Source of the DNA: an uncultured Bacteroides sp.
GTDB lineage: Bacteria > Bacteroidota > Bacteroidia > Bacteroidales > Bacteroidaceae
Direction: 5' to 3'
DNA length: 37,778 nucleotides
Assembly: GCA_949289345.1 (NCBI GenBank)
Contig: CASENS010000124.1
Span: 1 to 37,778 of the forward strand
Each line of letters begins with the position of its first letter. Position 1 is the stretch's first letter. Below, in pieces: positions 26,382 through 33,688 of the stretch. Position numbers and translations under genes: made by a program. The notes beneath the pieces are model-generated. The model ran no database searches. It saw only the letters and a list, made by a program, of their open reading frames with translations, and had not been told where the DNA came from.

Positions 26382-27245
26382 ATGAAGAAGAAATTCATTT
26401 CATTATTACTGATTATGGGAGGATGCGTCATTCCTTTTTCGGAGGTGCGCGCGCAAACCACTTATTCAGAATGGTGTGAGCGTGCCGCCACAGCCATCGA
26501 AGGCGACAGCCTGACGCAGGCGCAAGAATATATCCGGCAGGCTCTTCGCTTAGACCCGTCCAATCCGAACAACGCGATGCTTTTCTCCAACCTGGGTACC
26601 ATCCAACGGGAGCAAGGTCAATACGAATTGGCGTTGGAGTCTTATCAACTGGCATTAAACCTCTCGCCCATGTCCGTTCCCATTCTGATGAATCATGCTA
26701 CACTTTCAATGGAGTTGGGGCGTTATGACGCGGCGCGTGCGGATTATTCGCAGGTCATCGAACTGGAACCACACCATGAAGAAGCCCTTGCAATGCGTGC
26801 TTATATCTATTTGCAACAGCAGGTTTACAAGTTTGCCCGCCAAGATTATGATACGTTGCTTCGTTACGTTCCATTGAGTTATAATGGGCGCTTGGGACTG
26901 GCCACGCTTCACCAACGCGAACAACACTATGAAGAGGCGTTAAAAGTGCTGGACGATATGCTGGCCGATAAGGGCGGGGAAGTGGCTTATTCCGATGGTG
27001 ACTTGGCTTTAGTCTGCGTGGCTCGTGCGGGTGTAGAGCTTGACATGCAGCGTGATGATTTGGCCATGCTCGATTTGAACGAGGCCATTCGTCTGGATGA
27101 CAGACAGGCACAGGCTTATCTGATGCGTGGACAGGTCTACTTGATGCAGGATAAAAAAATGCAAGCCAAGCGGGATTTCGAAAAAGCTGTTTCGTTGGGT
27201 GTGCCTCAAAGTGAGGTGCGCGAGTGGCTGGTGAAATGCAAATGA
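26382..27245 (+). CDS. Exported TPR-repeat protein
   Basis: The 287-residue protein has a signal peptide (MKKKFISLLLIMGGC, cleavage probably after VRA near residue 24) and then about six TPR units. Clear examples are AQEYIRQALRLDPSNPNN, ALESYQLALNLSP, ARADYSQVIELEPHHEEALA and AMLDLNEAIRLDDRQAQAYL. TPR domains hold protein partners; in the periplasm such proteins often help build or connect envelope complexes, but no partner is evident here. A lipoprotein is possible but no good lipobox is seen (GGC at 13-15 is early). The gene is the last in the run starting with the small membrane protein. The 161 bases that follow are AT-rich and contain the promoter of the next gene. Confidence 0.8.
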   Translation: MKKKFISLLLIMGGCVIPFSEVRAQTTYSEWCERAATAIEGDSLTQAQEYIRQALRLDPSNPNNAMLFSNLGTIQREQGQYELALESYQLALNLSPMSVPILMNHATLSMELGRYDAARADYSQVIELEPHHEEALAMRAYIYLQQQVYKFARQDYDTLLRYVPLSYNGRLGLATLHQREQHYEEALKVLDDMLADKGGEVAYSDGDLALVCVARAGVELDMQRDDLAMLDLNEAIRLDDRQAQAYLMRGQVYLMQDKKMQAKRDFEKAVSLGVPQSEVREWLVKCK

Positions 27246-27327
27246 GGAATTCGGCTGTTTTAGGGGGGACAATCGACGGAAATGTATATTATTTCATATT
27301 TTATAATCAAAAATATAGACGTAAATG

Positions 27328-27358
27328 TTGCATATATAAAAAAAAACAGCGATTTTTG
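27328..27358 (+). promoter_or_regulatory. Promoter of the AraC-type regulator
   Basis: TTG at 27328-27330, exactly 20 bases, then GATTTTTG at 27351-27358. Only the first base of the -7 box departs from TAnnTTTG. The leader would be about 42 bases. Confidence 0.45.
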
Positions 27359-27406
27359 TACGATTATTTTTTGAAAAAAGATTGTAAACCCTAACCAGTT
27401 AATTCA

Positions 27407-27874
27407 ATGAGTGATTTAGAAAACCAGACGCAGGCTGAGGCTTTGAAAAAACGCCCTTATAACTTGCGTGAGAAAAAAGAAAAAAATGCCGCTTACCGTA
27501 CGTTAATTCGTCCGGAGTTGGCAGATGAGTTGTACGATAAGATTTTAAACATTATCGTAGTTCAGAAAAAGTACAGAGACCGCGATTATTCGGCTAAGGA
27601 ATTGGCTAAAGAATTACAAACGAATACGCGCTATCTTTCGGCTGTGGTCAATTCCCGTTTTGGTATGAACTATTCGTGCCTCTTGAATGAGTATCGTGTG
27701 AAGGAAGCCATGCACTTGCTTACCGACAAACGTTATGCAGACAAAAATGTGGAGGAAATCAGCGCCATGGTGGGTTTTGCTAACCGCCAGTCTTTTTACG
27801 CCGCTTTCTATAAGAATGTAGGCGAGACGCCCAATTCGTATCGTAAGAAACATGCTGAAGCTTCCAAGAGATAA
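27407..27874 (+). CDS. Short AraC-type transcriptional regulator
   Basis: The 155-residue protein is made almost wholly of an AraC-type DNA-binding domain. A basic N-terminal arm (about 1-30) is followed by the first helix-turn-helix (YSAKELAKELQTNTRYLSAV, about 61-80) and the second (VEEISAMVGFANRQSFYAAF, about 115-134), ending with the family signature up to GETPNSYRKKH. There is no sugar-binding or receiver domain, so it has no obvious sensor of its own; activity may depend on its level or on a partner. It has its own promoter and a terminator, so it is a single-gene unit. Its targets are unknown. Confidence 0.8.
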   Translation: MSDLENQTQAEALKKRPYNLREKKEKNAAYRTLIRPELADELYDKILNIIVVQKKYRDRDYSAKELAKELQTNTRYLSAVVNSRFGMNYSCLLNEYRVKEAMHLLTDKRYADKNVEEISAMVGFANRQSFYAAFYKNVGETPNSYRKKHAEASKR

Positions 27875-27903
27875 GCGGCATGAACTAATACGTAAACTTT
27901 AGG

Positions 27904-27951
27904 AAAAAAGGAAATATCCCATGGCATATGTGTCGGGGTACTTCCTTTTTT
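27904..27951 (+). terminator. Terminator of the AraC-type regulator
   Basis: AAAAAAGGAA...CCC (27904-27920) pairs, with small bulges, with GGGGTACTTCCTTTTTT (27935-27951), which supplies the T-run. Confidence 0.65.
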
Positions 27952-27954
27952 ATT

Positions 27955-27983
27955 TTGAGAATAAACACATACCGCTAATTTTG
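27955..27983 (+). promoter_or_regulatory. Promoter of the DPP III gene, placed for a leaderless mRNA
   Basis: TTG at 27955-27957 and TAATTTTG at 27976-27983 (18 bases between). The -7 box ends only five bases before the ATG at 27989, so transcription should start at or within a few bases of the start codon. Confidence 0.55.
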
Positions 27984-27988
27984 TTTTT

Positions 27989-30034
27989 ATGAAGAAACAA
28001 TTGATAACCCTGACCGCCGCCCTCGCCATGCTTACGGCATGTGGAGAAGGTAATGTAGAAACTAAGGCGGATAAATTTGATTATACAGTGGAACAATTTG
28101 CAGATTTACAGATTTTGCGCTACCGCGTGCCTGGTTTCGAAGAGCTTACACTTCAGCAGAAGAAACTGGTGTACTACCTCACGGAAGCAGCCCTTCAAGG
28201 GCGTGATATTTTATTCGACCAAAATGGTAAATACAACCTCACTATCCGTCGCACTCTCGAAGCCGTTTATACAGGTTATCAAGGGGATAGAACTACATCT
28301 GATTTCAAGGCTATGGAGGTGTATTTGAAACGCGTATGGTTCTCCAACGGCATCCATCATCATTATGGAAGCGAGAAGTTCGTGCCGGGTTTCACTCCCG
28401 AATTCTTCCGCCAGGCCATCGAAAGCGTGGAGGCTTCCACTTTGCCCTTGGCTGAAGGCCAGAGCGTGGCTCAATTGTGCGATGAGATATTTCCTGTCAT
28501 CTTCGACCCTAATGTGATGCCTAAGCGTGTCAACCAAGCCGATGGGGAAGACTTGGTGCTCACTTCCGCATGCAACTATTATGACGGAGTGACGCAGCGG
28601 GAAGCTGAAGACTTTTACAATGCCATGAAGGACCCCAAAGACGAAACTCCCATTTCTTACGGGCTCAATAGCCGTTTAGTGAAAATAAACGGAAAAGTTC
28701 AGGAAAAGGTGTGGAAAGTTGGTGGACTTTACGGTTCTGCTATCGAAAAGATTGTCTATTGGTTGGAAAAAGCCGAGACTGTGGCTGAAAACCCCGAGCA
28801 GAAAGCCGTCATTGCCAAACTGATAGAGTATTATCGCACAGGTGACTTGAAGACTTTCGATGAATATGCCATTCTTTGGGTGAAAGACCTCAACTCGCGT
28901 GTGGACTTTGTCAACGGATTTACCGAGAATTATGGTGACCCCTTGGGCATGAAGGCCAGCTGGGAGTCGTTGGTGAACTTTAAGGATTTGGAAGCTACCC
29001 GTCGTACGGAGATTATCAGTAGTAACGCCCAGTGGTTCGAGGACCATTCACCCGTAGATAAGCGATTTAAGAAGGAACAAGTGAAAGGTGTGTCAGCTAA
29101 AGTTATTACCGCAGCCATTCTTGCCGGAGACCTCTATCCCGCTACGGCCATTGGCATCAACCTGCCCAATGCCAACTGGATACGTGCCCACTACGGTTCT
29201 AAGTCCGTTACCATAGGTAACATCACCGATGCCTATAATAAGGCCGCACATGGCAATGGCTTCAACGAAGAATTTGTATACAGCCCTGAGGAATTGGCAT
29301 GCATAGACAAGTATGCCGACCTTACTGATGAACTTCACACTGACTTGCACGAATGCTTGGGACATGGTTCGGGCAAAATGGCTCCCGGTGCCGACCCCGA
29401 TGGCTTGAAGGCCTACGGTTCCACCATCGAGGAAGCCCGTGCGGACCTTTTCGGTCTTTATTATGTGGCCGACCCAAAGCTGGTTGAACTGGGCCTGCTT
29501 CCCGATGCTGAAGCTTACAAGGCACAATATTATACTTACTTGATGAATGGCCTTATGACCCAACTTGTGCGCATCGAGCCGGGCAATCAGATAGAAGAAG
29601 CCCACATGCGTAACCGTTCGCTTATCGCCCATTGGGTGTATGAAAAGGGCAAGGCTGACAACGTGGTGGAACTGGTTAAGAAAGATGGAAAAACCTATGT
29701 CAAGGTAAATGATTACGAGCGTGTCCGTGACCTCTTCGGTGAACTTTTGGCCGAAGTGCAACGCATTAAGTCCACCAGCGACTTGGAGGCTGCCCGCCAT
29801 TTAGTGGAGGATTATGGCGTGAAGGTAGACCCCACACTCCATGCTGAAGTGTTGGAGCGCTATAAGAAACTGAACCTGGCTCCCTACAAAGGCTTTGTCA
29901 ACCCTCAATACAAAGCGGAAACCGACACTCAGGGAAACATTGTCGATGTCAAAGTTTCGTATAGCGAAGGTTATGCCGAACAAATGCTTCGTTATAGCCG
30001 GGATTATGCCACCTTGCCTTCGAGGAATAACTGA
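27989..30034 (+). CDS. Dipeptidyl peptidase III, family M49, lipoprotein
   Basis: The 681-residue zinc exopeptidase removes dipeptides from the N-terminus of short peptides. The catalytic motif HECLGH (454-459) is the bacterial form of HEXXGH and is the one known from Bacteroides DPP III; the third zinc ligand is Glu482 in EEARAD. The overall length fits. The N-terminus (MKKQLITLTAALAMLTAC) has a lipobox with Cys18, so the enzyme is probably anchored to an envelope membrane, unlike the cytosolic eukaryotic form. This signal also fixes the start at 27989; a later Met would lose it. The promoter lies directly upstream, which predicts a leaderless message. An AlkD/HEAT-like gene follows after 17 bases. 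Confidence 0.92.
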   Translation: MKKQLITLTAALAMLTACGEGNVETKADKFDYTVEQFADLQILRYRVPGFEELTLQQKKLVYYLTEAALQGRDILFDQNGKYNLTIRRTLEAVYTGYQGDRTTSDFKAMEVYLKRVWFSNGIHHHYGSEKFVPGFTPEFFRQAIESVEASTLPLAEGQSVAQLCDEIFPVIFDPNVMPKRVNQADGEDLVLTSACNYYDGVTQREAEDFYNAMKDPKDETPISYGLNSRLVKINGKVQEKVWKVGGLYGSAIEKIVYWLEKAETVAENPEQKAVIAKLIEYYRTGDLKTFDEYAILWVKDLNSRVDFVNGFTENYGDPLGMKASWESLVNFKDLEATRRTEIISSNAQWFEDHSPVDKRFKKEQVKGVSAKVITAAILAGDLYPATAIGINLPNANWIRAHYGSKSVTIGNITDAYNKAAHGNGFNEEFVYSPEELACIDKYADLTDELHTDLHECLGHGSGKMAPGADPDGLKAYGSTIEEARADLFGLYYVADPKLVELGLLPDAEAYKAQYYTYLMNGLMTQLVRIEPGNQIEEAHMRNRSLIAHWVYEKGKADNVVELVKKDGKTYVKVNDYERVRDLFGELLAEVQRIKSTSDLEAARHLVEDYGVKVDPTLHAEVLERYKKLNLAPYKGFVNPQYKAETDTQGNIVDVKVSYSEGYAEQMLRYSRDYATLPSRNN

Positions 30035-30051
30035 CTTTTTCAAAGAAAAGC

Positions 30052-30714
30052 ATGGACATCAAGGAGCAACTGAGAGACATCAAGACACAGTTCCGTCTCG
30101 CCATGAACGGGGCTGTGTCCCAAAGCATGCGCGAGAAAGGGCTGGTATACAAACTCAACTTTGGCGTGGAGCTTCCCCGCATCAAGTCCATTGCTGCGGG
30201 TTATGAGAAAGACCACGCCTTGGCACAGGCTTTGTGGAAGGAAGATATACGCGAGTGTAAAATCATGGCCGGCTTGCTTCAGCCGGTGGACACCTTCCTG
30301 CCCGAGATTGCGGACATCTGGGTGGAGGACATGCGCAACATTGAGTTGGCCGAGCTTACTTCGATGAACCTCTTCCAGCACTTGCCATATGCGCCCGCCA
30401 AATCCTTCCATTGGATAGCCGACGAGCGTGAGTATTTCCAAGTGTGCGGATACCTTACTATCGCCCGCCTCCTCATGAAGAAAGGCGATATGGACGACCG
30501 CTCCGCCAACGAGCTGCTCGACCAGGCCGTGAGCGCCTTTCTTTCTGGTACATACCATGTGCGCAATGCCTCTTGGACAGCCCTACGCCGTTTCATGGAG
30601 CATAGTGAGAACCATGCCTATCGGGTGTGCCGTCTGGTGGAAGGCATGAATCGTTCCTCCTCGGAGGGTGAGCGCCTGCTCTATCTTTTGGTGAAGGAAG
30701 AAGTGGAGGGATGA
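30052..30714 (+). CDS. AlkD-like or HEAT-repeat protein (possible DNA alkylation repair)
   Basis: The 220-residue protein is helical throughout, with pairs of amphipathic helices as in HEAT-like repeats. Segments such as ALAQALWKEDIRECKIMAGL (about 55-74), FLPEIADIWVEDMRNIELAE and HVRNASWTALRRFME recall the AlkD family of DNA glycosylases, which remove alkylated bases without flipping them. Catalytic residues cannot be placed with certainty, so the repair role is tentative and a plain HEAT scaffold is possible. It has no signal peptide. It lies 17 bases after the DPP III gene and is probably transcribed with it, although one product is exported and the other cytoplasmic. Confidence 0.6.
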   Translation: MDIKEQLRDIKTQFRLAMNGAVSQSMREKGLVYKLNFGVELPRIKSIAAGYEKDHALAQALWKEDIRECKIMAGLLQPVDTFLPEIADIWVEDMRNIELAELTSMNLFQHLPYAPAKSFHWIADEREYFQVCGYLTIARLLMKKGDMDDRSANELLDQAVSAFLSGTYHVRNASWTALRRFMEHSENHAYRVCRLVEGMNRSSSEGERLLYLLVKEEVEG

Positions 30715-30735
30715 AAAAAACATTCCATTCCCCCT

Positions 30736-30764
30736 TTGCTTTCCACAAAAAAGAGTTAACTTTG
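30736..30764 (+). promoter_or_regulatory. Promoter of the Fur-family gene and purA
   Basis: TTG at 30736-30738 and TAACTTTG at 30757-30764 (18 bases between) match the Bacteroides consensus. The leader to 30793 would be about 22 bases. Confidence 0.55.
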
Positions 30765-30792
30765 TTCGCTGATACAAAAAACTTCCGGATTT

Positions 30793-31281
30793 ATGGACAG
30801 TCAGAATGTGAAGGATACGGTCAGGCAGATATTTACCGAATATCTTAATGCGCACGGACATCGCAAGACGCCCGAACGCTACGCCATACTCGACACAATT
30901 TACTCCATCGACGGACATTTTGATATTGATACCCTCTACTCGCTCATGGCCGATCACGAGAATTTCCGTGTGAGCCGTGCAACACTCTACAACACCATCA
31001 TCTTGCTTATCAATGCCCGTTTGGTTATCAAGCACCAGTTCGGCAATTCTTCCCAATACGAGAAGAGTTACAATCGGGGCACCCACCATCACATGATATG
31101 CACCCAGTGCGGCAAGGTGACCGAGTTCCAGAATGAGGATTTGCAACAAGCCATCGAGCAGACCAAGCTGCCCCGTTTCAGTCTTTCTCACTATTCCTTA
31201 TATATATATGGTATGTGTAGCAAGTGCGACCGGGCCAACCGAAAGAAAGTGAAGAATAATATTCAAAAGAAAGAAAAATGA
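30793..31281 (+). CDS. Fur-family metal- or peroxide-responsive repressor
   Basis: The 162-residue protein has the Fur family plan: a winged helix (about 10-85; HRKTPERYAILDTIYSIDGHF and VSRATLYNTIILL) and a C-terminal dimer domain with the metal site HHHMICTQCGKV (His98-100, Cys103, Cys106). A second CxxC (Cys142, Cys145) completes a four-Cys structural zinc site. Whether it senses iron (Fur), peroxide (PerR) or zinc (Zur) cannot be settled by eye, so no symbol is given. Its stop overlaps the purA start (ATGA, 31278-31281), so the two are one transcript with coupled translation. This ties AMP synthesis to a metal or redox signal. Confidence 0.85.
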   Translation: MDSQNVKDTVRQIFTEYLNAHGHRKTPERYAILDTIYSIDGHFDIDTLYSLMADHENFRVSRATLYNTIILLINARLVIKHQFGNSSQYEKSYNRGTHHHMICTQCGKVTEFQNEDLQQAIEQTKLPRFSLSHYSLYIYGMCSKCDRANRKKVKNNIQKKEK

Positions 31282-32549
31282 AAATAGATGTACTGTTAGG
31301 ATTACAATGGGGCGACGAAGGCAAGGGTAAAGTTGTCGACGTGCTGACACCGCACTACGATGTGGTGGCCCGATTCCAGGGCGGCCCCAATGCTGGACAT
31401 ACGTTGGAGTTTGAAGGACAGAAGTATGTGCTCCGCTCAATCCCTTCGGGTATATTCCAGGGAGACAAAGTGAATATCATTGGTAACGGAGTGGTGCTCG
31501 ATCCCGCCCTTTTTAAGGCCGAGGCCGAAGCGCTTGAAGCCTCCGGTCATCCTTTGAAGGAGCGTCTGCACATTTCCAAGAAAGCTCATCTGATATTGCC
31601 CACGCACCGTCTGCTCGATGCTGCCTACGAGGCCGCCAAAGGAGATGCCAAGGTAGGCACAACGGGTAAAGGAATTGGCCCTACTTATACGGATAAGATA
31701 AGCCGCAACGGTATACGTGTGGGCGATATCCTGCATGATTTTGACAAGAAATATGCCCAGGCCAAGGCTCGTCACGAGCAGATACTCAAGAGCTTGAATT
31801 TTGAGTATGATTTGACGGAGGCCGAGAAAGCGTGGTTTGAAGGAATTGAATACCTCAAACAATTCCATCTGGTGGATAGCGAGCATGAAGTGAACCGTCT
31901 CTTGGCTGAGGGCAAAAGCGTCCTTTGTGAAGGTGCGCAAGGCACTATGCTTGACATAGACTTTGGCTCCTATCCCTTCGTGACTTCCTCCAACACCGTT
32001 TGTGCCGGTGCTTGTACCGGATTGGGCGTTGCGCCTAATAAGATAGGAGATGTGTATGGTATCTTTAAGGCCTATTGTACCCGCGTGGGTGCCGGACCGT
32101 TTCCAACAGAACTTTTTGATGAGACAGGCAAAACAATCCGTGACTTGGGGCATGAATATGGAGCCGTCACAGGACGCGAGCGCCGTTGTGGATGGATAGA
32201 CCTCGTAGCGCTGAAATATGCGGTTATGGTGGACGGAGTGACGCGGCTTATCATGATGAAAAGTGATGTGCTGGATGGCTTCGACACCATCAAGGCTTGC
32301 GTGGCTTATCGTGTGAATGGCGAGGAAATAGATTATTTCCCCTTTGATATAGCCGAAGGCGTAGAGCCTGTTTATGTAGAACTTCCCGGTTGGAAGACTG
32401 ATATGACCCGTATGACGAGTGAGGATGAGTTCCCCGAAGAATTCAACGCTTATCTTACATTTTTAGAAGAGCAGTTGGGGGTGCCCATCAAGATTGTGTC
32501 CGTAGGGCCTGACCGTGAACAGACTATTGTGAGGTACACGGAGGAATAA
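31278..32549 (+). CDS. purA: Adenylosuccinate synthetase
   Basis: The 423-residue GTP-dependent ligase joins IMP and aspartate, the first step from IMP to AMP. Motifs: the N-terminal QWGDEGKGK (10-18; Asp13 and Lys16 in the active site), PNAGHT (37-42; His41), GTTGKGIGPTYTDK (about 130-143), EGAQGTMLDIDFGSYPFVTSS (positions about 218-238) and GRERRCGWID in the C-terminal half. Length is normal and the sequence shows no breaks. It begins in a 4-base overlap with the Fur-family gene. It is followed by a 468-base gap containing hairpins and a repeat element rather than a simple terminator. Confidence 0.95.
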   Translation: MKIDVLLGLQWGDEGKGKVVDVLTPHYDVVARFQGGPNAGHTLEFEGQKYVLRSIPSGIFQGDKVNIIGNGVVLDPALFKAEAEALEASGHPLKERLHISKKAHLILPTHRLLDAAYEAAKGDAKVGTTGKGIGPTYTDKISRNGIRVGDILHDFDKKYAQAKARHEQILKSLNFEYDLTEAEKAWFEGIEYLKQFHLVDSEHEVNRLLAEGKSVLCEGAQGTMLDIDFGSYPFVTSSNTVCAGACTGLGVAPNKIGDVYGIFKAYCTRVGAGPFPTELFDETGKTIRDLGHEYGAVTGRERRCGWIDLVALKYAVMVDGVTRLIMMKSDVLDGFDTIKACVAYRVNGEEIDYFPFDIAEGVEPVYVELPGWKTDMTRMTSEDEFPEEFNAYLTFLEEQLGVPIKIVSVGPDREQTIVRYTEE

Positions 32550-33017
32550 TAAAAACTGCTCATTCTTTCTTTTTTAGGGTCAGCCCTAAAACCCGGTCGC
32601 AAGTTATAGGTCAATATAGCTATAAACTTGTGTCAGGGGATTTTTCGAAGTATCGTTGGTTACCTGTCCAAGTATTATTGAATACTTAGGCATTTATTCA
32701 ACGATACTTTGTTGTTTATTCTTGAATACTTTTGCAACAAGGTTTTCCGGCTATTCCTTTTTTTAATCTTTAATTCGTGTTTGGCGTTATCGGATACCGG
32801 GCAAATAGTTGCTTCATTAAGCAAAGAGTTGTATAAAAGCTTGGGTAAATGAATGGATAATTACGAAAATCGTTAACTTAGCAAAAAACATATTGTGCTC
32901 ATTCAACCTTTTCTACTTGGATCACTCTAAGAGAATAGAAACCTTTGACGGACAGTCTTGCAATTCCGGATAACAAGCATGTCGGTGGAGGAAGAATTTG
33001 TGTAGAATAATAAAATA
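32550..33017. other. 468-base intergenic region with hairpins and a repeat element
   Basis: No convincing gene is seen. It holds an 8-base hairpin (TTTTAGGG at 32572-32579, CCCTAAAA at 32584-32591) without a following T-run, a second hairpin (CAAGTTATAG at 32600-32609 with CTATAAACTTG at 32620-32630), and the four-unit 22-base element at 32646-32733. The remaining 280 or so bases are AT-rich. The promoter of the next gene must lie here, but no clear TTG/TAnnTTTG pair was found. Confidence 0.6.
32646..32733. repeat. Four-unit 22-base intergenic repeat element, copy 2
   Basis: Units start at 32646, 32668, 32690 and 32712, with the same 22-base step and the same order (two direct, two inverted) as at 14088-14175. 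AAGTATCGTTG (32648-32658) pairs perfectly with CAACGATACTT (32699-32709). CCAAGTATTATTGAATA (32668-32684) also pairs with TATTCAACGATACTT (32695-32709). Differences from copy 1 in one arm are matched by changes in the opposite arm. It lies about 100 bases after purA. Confidence 0.7.
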
Positions 33018-33578
33018 ATGAACAGTATGAGAACAAAATGTATGGCCTTATTGACAGGTGCCTTGCTGATGGCTGGTAGCTTGTGTGCTCAATCGCAATC
33101 GAGAGTAAATGGCAAAGAGACGGATAGACCCCGTTGGACAGAAGAGGAAGTAATGGAAAGCAGGGCGGAGTGCATGGCTGCCAAACTGATGCTGGATGAC
33201 AAAACCGAAGCGGAGTTCGTTACGCTTTATGCACAATACTTGAAAGAGCTGAAGGATTGTCGTGAACGCTATAGGGAAGTGGCAGCCGAACCGAAAGACG
33301 AAAAAGTGAGGGAACCACGCAAATCGCTGACTGACGCTGAGATAGAAGCGCGGATAGAACGTCGGTTTGAGGAACAGCGTCAACTGCTTGATATTCGTGA
33401 GAAGTATTACAAGAACTTCAAAAAAATGCTTACTCTCAAACAATTACAGAAAGTGTTTGAACCGGTTCGTCCGGATATAGGTCGTCCACACTGGAACCGT
33501 GACAACCGACCTGACGCATGGCGTAGCGGTGAGGATTGTCGTCATCATCGTCACCATCAGCATGGGTGTTGCTGGTAA
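33018..33578 (+). CDS. Periplasmic Spy/CpxP-like protein with a His/Cys-rich tail
   Basis: The 186-residue protein has a signal peptide (cleavage after SLCA, about residue 24). The mature part is strongly charged and helical, with a Glu/Arg-rich middle (about 70-125) and MLTLKQLQKVFE (about 136-147), similar to the LTxxQ helices of Spy/CpxP-type periplasmic chaperones found in Bacteroidetes. The family assignment is by general plan, not strict motif. The last 13 residues (CRHHRHHQHGCCW) contain five His and three Cys, a likely metal-binding tail. A second in-frame ATG lies three codons in; both keep the signal peptide. The gene stands alone between a long intergenic region and a terminator. 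Confidence 0.6.
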   Translation: MNSMRTKCMALLTGALLMAGSLCAQSQSRVNGKETDRPRWTEEEVMESRAECMAAKLMLDDKTEAEFVTLYAQYLKELKDCRERYREVAAEPKDEKVREPRKSLTDAEIEARIERRFEEQRQLLDIREKYYKNFKKMLTLKQLQKVFEPVRPDIGRPHWNRDNRPDAWRSGEDCRHHRHHQHGCCW

Positions 33579-33606
33579 AGTGTTGGTTTAACATATAAAA
33601 AATAAG

Positions 33607-33652
33607 AAGACACAACGATTATATAGCTTTTCTGCTATTTTCGTTGTGTCTT
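33607..33652. terminator. Bidirectional terminator between the Spy-like gene and trpB
   Basis: A perfect 12-base stem (AAGACACAACGA at 33607-33618, TCGTTGTGTCTT at 33641-33652) encloses a nested ATAGC/GCTAT hairpin. T-rich sequence follows on the plus strand and an A-rich stretch precedes it, so it can serve both converging genes. Confidence 0.8.
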
Positions 33653-33688
33653 TATGTTTTGTTCTCCCAGCTAGGGTGTGCCGCTTAT

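Noticed and set aside
32572-32591. Hairpin TTTTAGGG/CCCTAAAA after purA as a rho-independent terminator
   Set aside because: The T-run lies before the stem, not after it, on the purA strand.
32727-32734. TACTTTTG as a promoter for the Spy-like gene
   Set aside because: It lies inside the fourth repeat unit, has no TTG at proper spacing, and is nearly 290 bases before the gene.
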